Of a stretch of DNA of 64,000 nucleotides, positions 11,801 to 23,800 are shown piece after piece. The DNA lies in contig CM064509.1 of assembly GCA_032716605.1 (NCBI GenBank), positions 43,397,632 to 43,461,631 of the forward strand. Reading direction: 5' to 3'. The notes under the pieces were generated by a model. It ran no database searches, was not told where the DNA came from, and saw only the letters and a list, made by a program, of their open reading frames with translations. The DNA comes from Paralithodes platypus. Taxonomy: Eukaryota > Arthropoda > Malacostraca > Decapoda > Lithodidae. Position 1 is the first letter of the stretch, and each line of letters opens with the position of its first letter. The position numbers were made by a program, and so were the translations under genes.

Positions 11801-14800
11801 TCAGGCCCCTATAATTTCCTCTATCTAGCGCATCCCCTTTTCCTTTGTATATAATTATTTACTATTACACTTTTGAGCCAATCCTCTGGGATTTTTTCAT
11901 CTTTAATAATGGTGTTTATCAACTCCGTAACTAAGTTTACACCAATCTCCCCTGAATGTTTTTGCTAAAACTGAACTTCATTAAATAAAATAAATTGTGT
12001 AGCATAAATTACTAAAATCTTTTACACTATATTCTATCATCCATTTTGTCTCTTATATATTTTTTTTCTACGTGGATGAGGGAGACAAAAGGCAAAACTG
12101 CCTGTGACGAGTGCCTCTCCCAGAGTTAAAAGAGTGACCGGGCCAAAATCAAGGAATTAAGAGTCAAAATGTCTGGACACACTGAGTTTGAAGCAATTTA
12201 AGTCTTAGGATGAGGGAAAGCTGGATTCGGGGAGAGTTCCAGAGTTCAGCTAAATTTTTAGCTAGGCCTAACGATGTAAATAGTCAATGGAACTTTCTTA
12301 AGCATAGCCTTATCGCTGCCACTGACAAAGTCAGTGGGAAAACAAAGGGTCACTCCAGCAATAAGACTTCCTGGTGGTGGAATGATGAGGTAGAACATGC
12401 TGTGAAAGAGAAAAGGAGATGCTTTAAAGCATGGAAGAAGGGAGGCAGCAAGGAGGAATACCAGGCAGCTAAACGAACTGCCAAAAGAGTTATTTACAAG
12501 GCTAAAAAAGGCATTAAGGACCTGGTCCTCGAACAAGTGTGTAACACTGACAATCCCAATGGGATTTTCAACCTAGCTAGGGGAGTTAAAAATGACGGTA
12601 GGGATATTATAGGTGAACAGTGTATTAGAAACGATAATGGGAAGATTGTGTATGTAAAAAATTAAATCAGAGAAGCATGGAAGGCACCCTATGAAAGATT
12701 GCTAAATGTAGAGTTTGAATGGGATAAGGAACAGCTTAGTATCGAAAAAACAATATCTGGACCCCCTCCTTTGATAGCACGAGGTGTAGTGAGCGATGCA
12801 ATCAATAAAATGAAGGACGGCAAAGCTCCAGGGTGCTCCGACATTGTCGCTGAGATGATAAAAGCCTCAGGGGAGACTGGTGTCAACTTAGTCACCGAGT
12901 TGATAAACACCATTATTAACCCGTGGAGCCCCGGCTAGTTTTGTATTGTTTGTTAACCAGAACCCGGCCGGTTTTCAAAAAATGGTTTTATTCCAGAAAC
13001 AATAGCGAATGGGTTAGGAATGAAGGAAAAACCACGAAAAACCGCTCAAAAAGCTTAAAGAATGGTCCTACAGAGCCCCCGAAAATGTATTTTACAAGTG
13101 TAAAATATTTAAGGCAATTACCCCAAAAAAACAGGTTATTGCGCGCTCACGCGCACGCACGTGGACTTTGAGAGTTTTCAAACATCGGCACGGTTGCGTG
13201 GGATACGTACAGTTCCCATACAAATCTGAGCCCTCTCGAGTGGCTACACCTGAGGTTACGGTCGGAGCAATTAGGGTGACTCGTCAGACGCGTCGCTGGG
13301 GCTGTGCGTTACATACATCGCAGACGCGCCAGACGCGTTGCTGGGGCTGGATGGGTTAAAGATGAGAAGAACCCAGAGGATTGGCTCAGAAGTGTAATAG
13401 TAAATATATACAAAGGAAAAAGGGATGCGCTAGATAGAGGATATTATAGGGGCCTGAAAATGCTTGACCAAATCATGAAGGTCTGAGAGTTTTTGAGGGT
13501 TTGATCAGGCAAAGCATCTCCATTGATATGCAGTTTGGTTTTATGCCAGGACGGGGTACAACCGATGCTATCTTCATAGTCAGGCAGATACAGGAAAGAT
13601 ACTTACTAAATGGCAGGGATCTTTACTTTGTGTTTGTAGACCTGGAGAAGGCCTTTGATAGGGTACCTAGAGATGTTGTGCAGTGGGCTATGAGGAAACT
13701 TGGTGTGGAAGAGTGGTTGGTGCGTGTGATGATGAAGATGTATGAGGATTCGCGAAGTGCGGTGAGGGTGAAGGGTTTACAGAGTGATGAGTTCGCAGTC
13801 CGTGTTGGAGTCCATCAGGGTTCACTGGTAAGCCCCCTCTTTATTATGGTCTTGGAGGCACTGTCTAGAGCTTTTAGAGGAGGACTCCCGTTGGAACTGT
13901 TTTATGCAGACGATTTAGTCCTAATAGCTGACGGTATGCAAGATGCCGAGGCCAAATTCAGAGAATGGAGAGAGGGCATGGCGAGCAAGGGTTTAAGAGT
14001 CCATATTAACAAAACCATGGTTATGCATTGTAGATTGAGAAGAGACAATGTGGAAAAGAGTGGTGCATACCCATGTGCTGTGTGTGGAAAGGGTGTGGGC
14101 ATTAACGAGATTCAATGTAGCATCTGTTGACGCTGGGAGCACCATGGGAATAAGCGCTGTAGTAGAATAAAGTGAAACCTGACGAAGGATAAGTCAGAAA
14201 TAGAGACATTTGAGTGCGGAGTGTGCAAAGGCGAGCTTGTGTTAAGTGATGATCCTGTGGCTGTGAATATTGGAAATGAGTCACTGGAGCTGGTGAACAA
14301 GTTTTGTTTCCTAGGAGATACCATCTCTGCCGGTGGTGGGGCCGAGGCTGCCACTGTTGCTAGAATTAGATGTGGCTGGGGGAAGTTCAGAGAACTGCTG
14401 CCAATCCTGATCATGAAAAAAATGCCTCCTGTGTTAGAAGTGCAATGACGTATGCCTCAGAAACATGGGCCATTAAAGTAGAGGATGTCAACAGAATGGA
14501 GCGTAATGAGATGAGAATGGCGAGATGGATGTGTGGGGCCAGGCTACAGGATAGAATAACAAATGTTGAGCTGAAGAGACTTTTAGGTATAAAGAGTTAG
14601 CGAGGTGATGCGTACAAGTAGACTGGGATGGTATGGACATGTGGAGAGAATGGATGAACAAAATTGGGTGACAAAATGCAGGTCTGTGATTGTGGAGGGA
14701 GCTGCACCAAGGGGTGGACAGAGGAAGACATGGGATCGGACTATACGTGCCGATCTCAAATCCAAGAACTTGACAAGTGAAGCAGCCCTTAACAGGGTTG

Positions 14801-17800
14801 CCTGGAACGCCGCCATTAGGACAAGAGACTGAAACTGCACGTATATGTGGAACACTCGGTCTTAAAATTTTATGTATGTAAGTAGAAGATTGGGAGTATC
14901 GTTTCACTCTTGAGTTGGAGAGTTTCACAAAATGTTGTTCCAAGACTGGTACTACGTGCCCATGTAGAAGAGGTGGTACGCACTAAGAGAGCTCTGTGGA
15001 ACACTGATTATTGTAGTAGCGATAGTATAGAGAGTGAGCTGCAATATTGCAGCAACATTGCGGCGAAGAGATATATTGAGTCAGTGAGTGGACTGGAGTT
15101 AATGATACGAAAGACTTTCCTTTCTACTTTGTCTAGAAGTGCTGTATGAGAGGATCCTCCCCACACATGTGAACTATACTCAATACAAGGATTCACTGTG
15201 CCCTTGTACAGAGCAAGAAGCTGTGCTGGGGTAAAGAACCCCTTGAGGCGGTTGAGCACACCCAGGTTCTGAGAGGCCTCTTTAGCAAGAGTGGTAATCT
15301 GGTCCTTCCAAGAGAGAGCTGAAGAAAGACCCTGGGAGAAGATGAAGGGTTGATTTTTGTATTGAAGTACAGTACAGTAAACCCTCGCTAACTCGGACTA
15401 ATTGGGGGAGACCACTTCCGAGAAGTCCGATTTTCCGAGATGTCCGAAGTCCGACTTAAGAGAGGGAAAATGTCCGAATTAGAAGAGTGAGTCCGCGCCG
15501 CCAGAGAAAACGGAGACTACCCTATCACTAACAACTTAGACTCAAGATTAATTACAGTACTGTACAGGTATACAGCAGACATATTATATGTTAATGTACA
15601 GGTATATGTACACATATATACATGTAGTAGTGTATAAAGGGAATACAACTGTACAATATTTTTAGTGAACAGTACATTACTGTATAGTGCAGTGTACTAT
15701 ACTGTAATGTACTGATCAGGAACACTCACCTTCCCATAAGAAAAACTGGAAACGGGTCCCTTCTTCACTCCTTTCCCTGTGATTTGTACTGTAGGTTTGT
15801 ATGTAGTCTTGCTGTAGTTTTTGATGGTTGTTATTCCTTGATGATTGTTATTCCTTGATGATTGTTATTCCTAGATTGTCTTTTCCCCCCTCCCCCCTCT
15901 CCCAGCCCCACACTTCACTGCCCATTCTCCCCTTCACTGTCCTTCTCCATCTCACTGTTCTTCTCCATCTCACTGTTCTTCATCTCACTGTCCTTCTCCA
16001 TCTCACTGTCCTCCACCTCACTCTTCTTCTCCACCTCGCTCTTCTTCTCCACCTCGCTCTTCTTCTCCACCTCGCTCTTCTTCTCCACCTCACTGTTCTC
16101 CATCTCACTGTTCTCCATCTCACTGTTCTCCTCCATCTCACTGTTTTTCTCCATCTCACTGTCCTTCTCCATCTCACTGTCCTTCTCCACCTCACTGTTC
16201 TCCACATCCCCACTTTTCTTCGGACCATGTCCCTTACCACTCATAGGACCTTTACCCTTACCCTCAGGCAACACCATCACATCGTCAATGTCACTACAGA
16301 TATCTAGGTCCATCGATATATCTGACCATGGGATCGTGTCAGCTGTACTGAGGGAGGTCGATGCAAGGGAGGAGGTCGATGCAAGGGAGGAGGTCTATGC
16401 AACTGAGACTGAACTAGCAGCAGAGGAGGTTCGAGGTCTGGTTGCTATTGGCGTTGGAGTGAAGAAGGAACTAATCTTGCGTTGCTTCTTGCTGTCCAGG
16501 TAGGCCTTCTGCACAGTAAAGCGGTCACTTCGAAGGGGCCCGTAGAGAAAAGTTAACTTGTCATCCATTTCCTGCGACAGGTACTTAAGAATGGTATCAA
16601 ATGAATCCAGGACACTGGCTAGGCTGACCTTTCCCTCACCAGTTTCTGCTTAGTCTGGCTCCTCCTCTACAGAGCCACCGAGCACCTCTGCAGCAATTTC
16701 TTCATCAGTCCTGTGTTCATGGCCTGGTAGATAGACATCTTGCTGTATCCAGTCCTCTGCCTCTGGAAGGTCACCCTGGTTGGCCTGCTGGAGTAGGTTG
16801 CGAAAATTCCCTGCCTCGAACCCAATGAACCCATTATCATTGGATTTGGGGATATCAAGCAGCTTGCACCATCCGTTCTTGAGTGTTAAAGGAGATTTCT
16901 TTCCAAGCTTCGGCCCAGTTGTAGATGCAATCACGGAGGGTGTACTTCTTTAAATTTTGCAGTGTTTTCTTGCCTCGTTCGTCCACGTAGACCTCCTCTT
17001 CCATCCAATCCTCAAGTATCACAAGACACTGTTTTAGAAATTTCCTCTTGTATCGCCTCTTACAACTCTCGATGATACCCTGGTCCATAGGCTGGATAAC
17101 ACTGGTTGTGTTGGGGGCAAATAAATGGTTTTTATTTTACCATTCGACCTCTCCAACTTAGAGGTACACGGGTGTTCAGGTGCGTTATCCAGCAGGAGGA
17201 TTGCAATGTCATCGTCAGGAGGGATACCATAGATCCTATGCTGGAAAGATCGAACTGAAGGAACAAAACTTCCATGAAACTCCTCCTCTGTGATACGCTG
17301 GTTGAACCAAGCACTCTTGGCCCCATAGTAATCCACAGGCAGCTGGTTGGTCTTCATTAAATCCTTTAAGATTCTTGGTTTCGGTGATTTTCCTACAACA
17401 GTTGGTGTGAGGCGGTCCGTCAGCGTTGGCGCAACATAACACAGAAATGCGCTCCTTGACAGTCTTACGTCCGGGAGTCGACATTAACTCTTGGTACGCC
17501 TGGATCTTAGTAGGAAGGGACCGCCAGTACAGTCTGGTTTCATCTCCGTTGTAGACCTGGAATAACTGTAAATGTTCATCGGTCATAATCTTCTTACGGT
17601 GCTCGGTGAAAGGACCGATCGCAGCTGTGTCGGCACTCAGGATCTCTCGCCAAACACTCCTGTTAGACAGGCCATGGCGCTTCCTAAGTAGTCACAGCCA
17701 ACCTTCACTACACTTGAAATTGGGGTGATTAAGATGGCGAGCAAGTCTCTCTGCGGCGTGCTATGTCTCTATCCCTCGAACTGGCACACCTTCTGCTCGC

Positions 17801-20800
17801 AACTGCTGGTACCACTTAATGACTTCTGCGTCGATATCTGGGAAAGGCAACTTGGGTTTCCGGAATATCTTGGAAGAGGCTGGGCCATGAAGAAGGGCGG
17901 CACCGTGCTCTCGGATCTTTTCCTTATCACGGATGAAATCGTAGACCGTAGACTTCCCAAGCCCATACTTCTCTTGTAAGGCTTTGGCTCTCCTACCGCC
18001 ATCCAAGTCCTTAAGCATCTGCAGCTTCGTCTCCAGAGATACGGATGTCACTTTATGCTTCACTTTAGCCTTGGGAGGCATAATGGCTGACTAAGAGATA
18101 CGGTGCACACGAGAGAAACAAGAGGACTGAGGATGATGCAGGCAGGAGGGTGAGTCAGGGTAAACAAAGGGGAGGTGGGACGGAGGATACGGGGTGGGGG
18201 GTGCATGCGGGGGGAGTGGTTGTTATGGAGACGCACCGCGTGAGGGTGTCCGCGGCATGGGGATGACGCCACGGATATCTCTGAATTTTCTGATATGTTC
18301 AGAGTTGTGAGGTGACCGGTCCGACAGACCACTTGGGCCCTCGGAGTTTTACCTTTATATCTCTGAATTTCCGATATATATGACCACCTGTCCGACAAGC
18401 AACTGTGGTCCCACGGATACAAATCTTATATCTCGGAATTTTGCCGAGATATACAGGGACATTTCCGAGAGGCAGATGCCATTCTGAGAAGTACGGGTTT
18501 CCGACTAAAAAGAGTCCAAACTAGCGGGGGTTTACTGTTTAAGGGATAGTCCTCTGGGAATTCACGAAGGGTAGATGGGTGGAGAAATTAGGTTTTCGAA
18601 GTATTAAAGGTAACTAGATTTTCTCTGCCACAATTGGAAATGGTAGTTAGATTATGAAGTGTTGTATGGCTTCATTAAGTTTGTTTTTGAGGGATTGCTT
18701 GCTGGGGAGTTCTGGATAACTAATTGAATAGTGTAAGGTAGAGTTGTCTACATATAACTGGATAGGACTGGATGTACAGTTAAGACTATTTATGAACATT
18801 TGAAATAGAATTGGAGATAGGACAGAACCCTGAGGTACATCGGAGTTGATAGGATGAAGACGTGAATGATGGCCGTCCACAACCGTAGCTATGGAACGGC
18901 CGGAAAGGAAATTAGAGACAAAGGCATAGATGGAAGGATAGAACCGAAGGAGGGTAGTTTAGAAATTAGAGATTTGTGCCACACTCTATCCAAGGCCTTT
19001 GATATGTCTAGCGCAATAGAAAAGGTTTCACTGAAGTCCCGAAAAGAGGATGACCAAGAGTTAGTAAGAAATGAAAGAAGAACACCAGTAGAGCAACCTT
19101 TGAGGAAGCCATAATGGCGATCTGAGAAATGCTCAAGAAATTTGGAAGTAAGAATAGTTTCAAAAACTTGAGATGAGAGCAATTGAACAATAGTTGGAGG
19201 GTTGAGAGCGGTCACCCTTCTTTGGGACAGGTTGAATGAGAGCAAACTTCCAGCAAGAAGGAAAGAAGTTAGATGAGGGACAGATAAGTTTACCTAGGCA
19301 GGGAGTCGGCACACCACATTTTTTGAGTAAAACAGGAGGAACACTATCCGGACCGTATGCGTTCTTAGTATTTAGCCCAGAAAGGGTAGAAAGTAAATCT
19401 TTTGAAGATATTAGGATATTAGGCATAAGTAGGAGAGAGTAGGTGGAGAGGGAGTAGCACCGGAATGGTCCAAGGTGGAGTTTCTAGCAATTCAAGGTAG
19501 AGTTTCTCCATCTATCTACCCGTCAGGATCTCCCAGCGGACTATCCCTTATTCTTCAACAATACAAAAATCAACCCTTCATCTTCTCTCAATATTCTTGG
19601 TGTCTCTTTTTCTTCTGCTCTCATTTGGAAGGACCATATTACCAGTCTTGCTAAGGCAGCCTCCCAGAAGCTGGGTGTGCTCAACCGCCTTAGGGGGTTC
19701 TTTTCCCCTGCACAGCTTCTTGCTCTGTACAGGGGCATAGTGCGCCCTTGTATTGAGTATTGTTCACATGTGTGGGGAGGTTCCTCTCACACCGCTCTCC
19801 TAGACAAAGTTGAAAGGAAGGCCTTTCGTATCATTAACTCCCGTCCACTCACCAACTCTCTGCAATCTCTCTCTCTCCGCCGCAATGTTGCATCTCTCTC
19901 GCTATTCTATCGCTACTATAATAATCAGTGTTCCTCAGAGCTATCCCAGTGCATACCACCTCCTTTACGTAGGGCACGTGGTACCCGTCTTGCAACTCAA
20001 TCCCACCCCTACTCTGTGCAACTCTCCAACCCAAGAGTGAAACGTTACTCTCAAACTTTCTTCTACTCAACATCTGAGCTCTGGAACTCTCTCCCAGAAT
20101 CAGTCTTTCCCTCTTCCTATGACTTAAATTGCTTCAAACTCAGTGTGTCCAGGCATTTTGGCTCGAACGTCCCTTGATTTTGGCCCTGTCACTCTTTCAA
20201 CTATGGGGGAGGCACTCGCTATAGGCAGTTATGCCTTTTGCCTCCCTCAATCACATAGAAAAAAAAAAAAAAAAAAAAAATTATTTGAGCATAGAATTCA
20301 GCTTTGTCAGAGGAAGAGGTGATGGTTGTGCCATCAGAGAGGAAGAGGTGAGGGAAAGACGAGGAAGACAAATTATTGGAGAGATTTTGGCCAGAAAGCT
20401 TGGGAAGAGCTAGAGTTGGAAAGTTCAGTGCATTTATTATTGATGAAAGCATGTTTGAGGAGTCTAAGAACAGATTTGGCTTGATTCCGGGCAGAAACTT
20501 AGGAAGAATGAGGTTCTTGAGTTGGAAGACATTGGTACCGTTTGAATGTTCCTCCTTATTGCGGACAGCAGTAAAACTAGCTTGAGTAAACTAAGATTTT
20601 TTTGCATTAGTCTAAGAGAAAGGAAATTGATTGTATGCCTCCATGCTCGATAGGATTACCTCTGTAATGCGTTAGCACTCTCAGAGGGTCCCCGGCCACT
20701 GAAGCAAAAATCATTCTTTGGGAAATAAAGGTACTCCTGCTGGAGAGCCTCCCAGTAGGCAGCGCCAAAGTACCACAAGCGCCACATGGGTGGCCGTACT

Positions 20801-23800
20801 GGAGAGATAGGACAAGTGACAAAGAAGTTTATGGGTGGAGGAGCCCAAAGGAGAGAAAAGATAAACGGTACTGTATAAGAAGAGTTAAAAGTTAGAAAAG
20901 AGTAAAGAATTTTGGGCTTATATCCGATGCGATCCGGGATACGGGTGGGTTGCTGAACCAACTGCTCTAGGTCATTTAGGATAGAAAAGACTTACGTTTT
21001 TTCACCAGGTTAATCAGTAGTAGGAGAGGAGAGCCGTTGGTGGTGATGAACGTTTAAATCGGAGATGGAGATTTCTGAGAAAAAATAAATGGATAGAATG
21101 TGCTCCACTTTATAGTTTAGATAGTCAAAGAATTTGGGAAAGTCAGTAGAGTTGGGGGAAAGATAAGACCGCATAGAAATGTTTAGTATGAGAATGACAG
21201 GATAGTTTGAGCAATAAAGTTCAGAAGTTTAAATCGGGAACACCAGAGCAAGTGAGTTTGTTCTGCATGCATGTATAACATCCACCTTTGCCTTTGAAAC
21301 TAGGATAGAAAAAGTAGGAGGGTACAGAAGAGCTGCTAGCAATTAATTTGATATATTTGATAGTTGTCCTTTGCGGAGGTTTTATTGTTTTGAATTAGAA
21401 AGTTTTGTATGTATTCACACCTTTAGCAAATAATATTAAAAGCGAAACTATCTTGCATCAGAGTAAATAGACTATCTCTAAAATGTATTTAATTCCATTA
21501 TACTTTATTTTCTGAATATTTCTAACCCTGCACTTGTAGATTTCCAAAGTTTCGGCGGTGGAGGTTTCGGCGAAGCGATTCCTTTCCTTGTAGCCAATGA
21601 CGTTCCTCAGGCCTCACCTGCAGGAATAGCAGGTGGTGTTGGAGGAGTGAATAATTTTGGTTCAACTACTGACCGGGAGGGAGCTGGGGGCGGGGCTACT
21701 CCGGAGGCACCCAGGACTGACTTCCCGGAGACGTGGCTCTGGGATCTTGTGGTTGTTCCGTAAGACATAATTGTAGCTTTTGTTTATTTTGTTACTGTAT
21801 TTTTGTTTCTTATCTCCTTCCTCCAGCTCAGTATTATTTATGGCTTAGTCCATAAGGTTTAATTTTTTCTTCACTAGTTTTGCCATTGCCCTTCTTAATT
21901 AGAATTAAAATTTTAAGAAATGTTCATTGCTTAGAAATTTCCCAGGTCAAATATTTTTATATTCTGTACAGTTTTCAATGTAATATATGGTACTTATTAT
22001 ACTTCGTGGTAGGGTTTGCAACCCACCATTCAATCTTTCAAATGCTGTGATATCCTGTAAGCCTGTGCAGCACTACATAGGTTGACAACACAAACCTAGT
22101 CGCTTTAACAATGCTGGGTGGTTATCCATATAACTATTTTCTTAAGGGGGAGGTAGTTGCTCTTTCATGACCACCTTCACCTTCATGTATAGCTTCATTA
22201 GTTTTGAGATTTTAAGACCTCTGCCCCATTAGTTTCAGTTTTAAAACATTTTGTGCAATTTAGTTGTTATTCTTTTTACTGGCTAGCGAAAACGAGCCTG
22301 TAATATAGTGGCAACCGGCCTCTGGCCGCAACGTTTTTCAATAGAAAAATTTACAAGGATCACAAACCTTTCCTCAACCAATATAAGGTGACTAGCTTAC
22401 AACCTCCTGGAAGCGTCGGGCAACAAGCGGGCCAGGTTGATGTAACTAACTCGGTTATTACTACTAGAATGTATATGTAAGTCACTCGCAGTGATCGGGT
22501 TCATGAAAAGAAGTTGGTTTGGAAGACCAGAATAATTCAGATTTAATAAGAATTTGCATTTCGAATAAGCCGAATACCGAGTAATGAGTTTTAGAATTAA
22601 GCATACTCTTGCGGTTTTGCAATTACTTTTATAGTTGCATAGTTGCACAGGCTGGCCTACAGAAAGAGATAAAAGAGGACTTCTGGAATGACACAGTCAG
22701 TGTCATTTCAGGCCTCTCGGAGAATGAAATAACAATCCTGGGAAGGTGGAATCTGGAAGGTGAATATATACTAGTCCTGCATTGCACTCAACATGGTAGT
22801 GTGTAACACAAAGTTCAACAAAAGACAGCCATCTGGTCGCACTTAACTTTGGGGTATCCCGTAGCCAGATAGATTACTTCTTGGTTAACAGGAGAGACTG
22901 GAAACTGGTTCGGGATATAAAGGTAATCCCGAGCAAAGAATGTATCCCCCAGCATAATCTACTTGTGTGAGACATGAGCATATACAGAGATCCAGAGCGC
23001 AAGAAGGTATGCATGCCCAAAAGGAGAGTGGCTCCTGAAGAACAAGGAAGTTAGGGATAGGTGTCCTAGTGAACTGGAGGAAATTAATAGAATTAAGGAA
23101 GCTAGGCCTAGCGATGTAAATAGTCTGGAATTTCCTTGAGCATAGCCTTCTCGCTGCCACTGACAAAGTCTGGGAAAACAAAGGGTAACTCTAGGAATAA
23201 GACCTCCTGGTGGTGGAACGATGAGGTAGAACATGCTGTGACAGAGAGATGCTTCAAAGCATGGAAGAAGGTAGTCAGTAAGGAGGAATACCAGGCAGCT
23301 AAACGAACTGCCAGAAGTTATTTACAATGCTAACAAAAGTAATTAAGGACCTGGTCCCCGAACAAGTGTGTAACACTGACAATCCCAATGGGATCTTCAA
23401 ACTAGCTAGGAGAGTTAAAGATGACTGTAGGGATATTATAGGTAAACAGTGTGTTAGAAACGATAATGGGACGATTGTGTATGCAGAAGATTAAATCAGA
23501 GAAACTTGGAAGGCACCCTATGAAAGATTGCTAAATGTAGTTAGAATGGAATAAGGAACAGCTTAGTATCGAAAAAACAATATATGTACCCTCTCCTTTG
23601 ATAGCACCAGCTGTAGTGAGCGGCATACACAATAAAATAGACTGTAAAGCTCCAGGGTGCTCTGACATTGTCGCTGAGATGATAAAAACCTCGGGGGAGA
23701 CTGGGGTCGGCTTTGTCACCGAGATGATGAACACCATAATTAAAGAGGAGAAAATCCCAGAGGATTGGCACAAAAGTGTAACACTAAATATATACAAACG

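Larger units (their letters stand above)
12251..14882 (+). mobile_element. LINE family C copy, plus strand, inserted in family D
   Basis: Frames include 12210-12665 (pre-RT region, [25 protein letters not shown]), 12699-12919 ([19 protein letters not shown]), then after a 436-bp MITE 13360-14130 (RT palm with [28 protein letters not shown] and [11 protein letters not shown], plus a CAVCGKGVG...CSIC finger), 14221-14600 and 14605-14832 (C-terminus). The (TATG)n tail sits at 14873-14881. The catalytic YADD is intact, but stops at 12662, 14130 and 14445 and several frameshifts disable it. Confidence 0.85.
15370..18539 (-). mobile_element. pogo/Tigger-like DNA transposon (3170 bp)
   Basis: Terminal inverted repeats of 23 bp (15375-15397 and 18515-18537) start CAGTAAACCC and match at 19 of 23 positions. 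TA dinucleotides border it (15368-15369 and 18540-18541). The inverted sibling LINE copy near 19549-19575 shows the same LINE sequence without the insertion. Inside, the minus strand encodes a CENP-B-type DNA-binding domain plus DDE transposase, now broken. The subterminal regions hold many CCGA/TCGG repeats. Confidence 0.9.
12055..21345 (-). mobile_element. Nearly full CR1/Jockey-like LINE (family D), split by three insertions
   Basis: Four minus-strand segments are consecutive parts of one element: 12055-12250 (poly-A end and 3' UTR), 14883-15367 (C-terminus, [25 protein letters not shown]), 18542-19495 (RT core, [11 protein letters not shown] and [21 protein letters not shown]), and 20281-21345 (start of RT and endonuclease end; for example [16 protein letters not shown]). 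Between them sit a plus-strand LINE (12251-14882), a Tigger-like transposon (15368-18541) and an inverted copy of the same family (about 19496-20280). The 3' end at 12055-12250 is near-identical in pattern to the reverse complement of 20040-20275, which supports the join. Confidence 0.82.

Noticed and set aside
15915..16313. Acidic repeat protein as a separate gene
   Set aside because: It lies inside the Tigger-like element, in the same frame and order as the transposase tail, and has no promoter or splice signals of its own.
15828..16503. Plus-strand frames rich in Leu/Ser/His over the same array
   Set aside because: They are antisense shadows of the tandem repeat; open length comes from the repeat's lack of stops in every frame.
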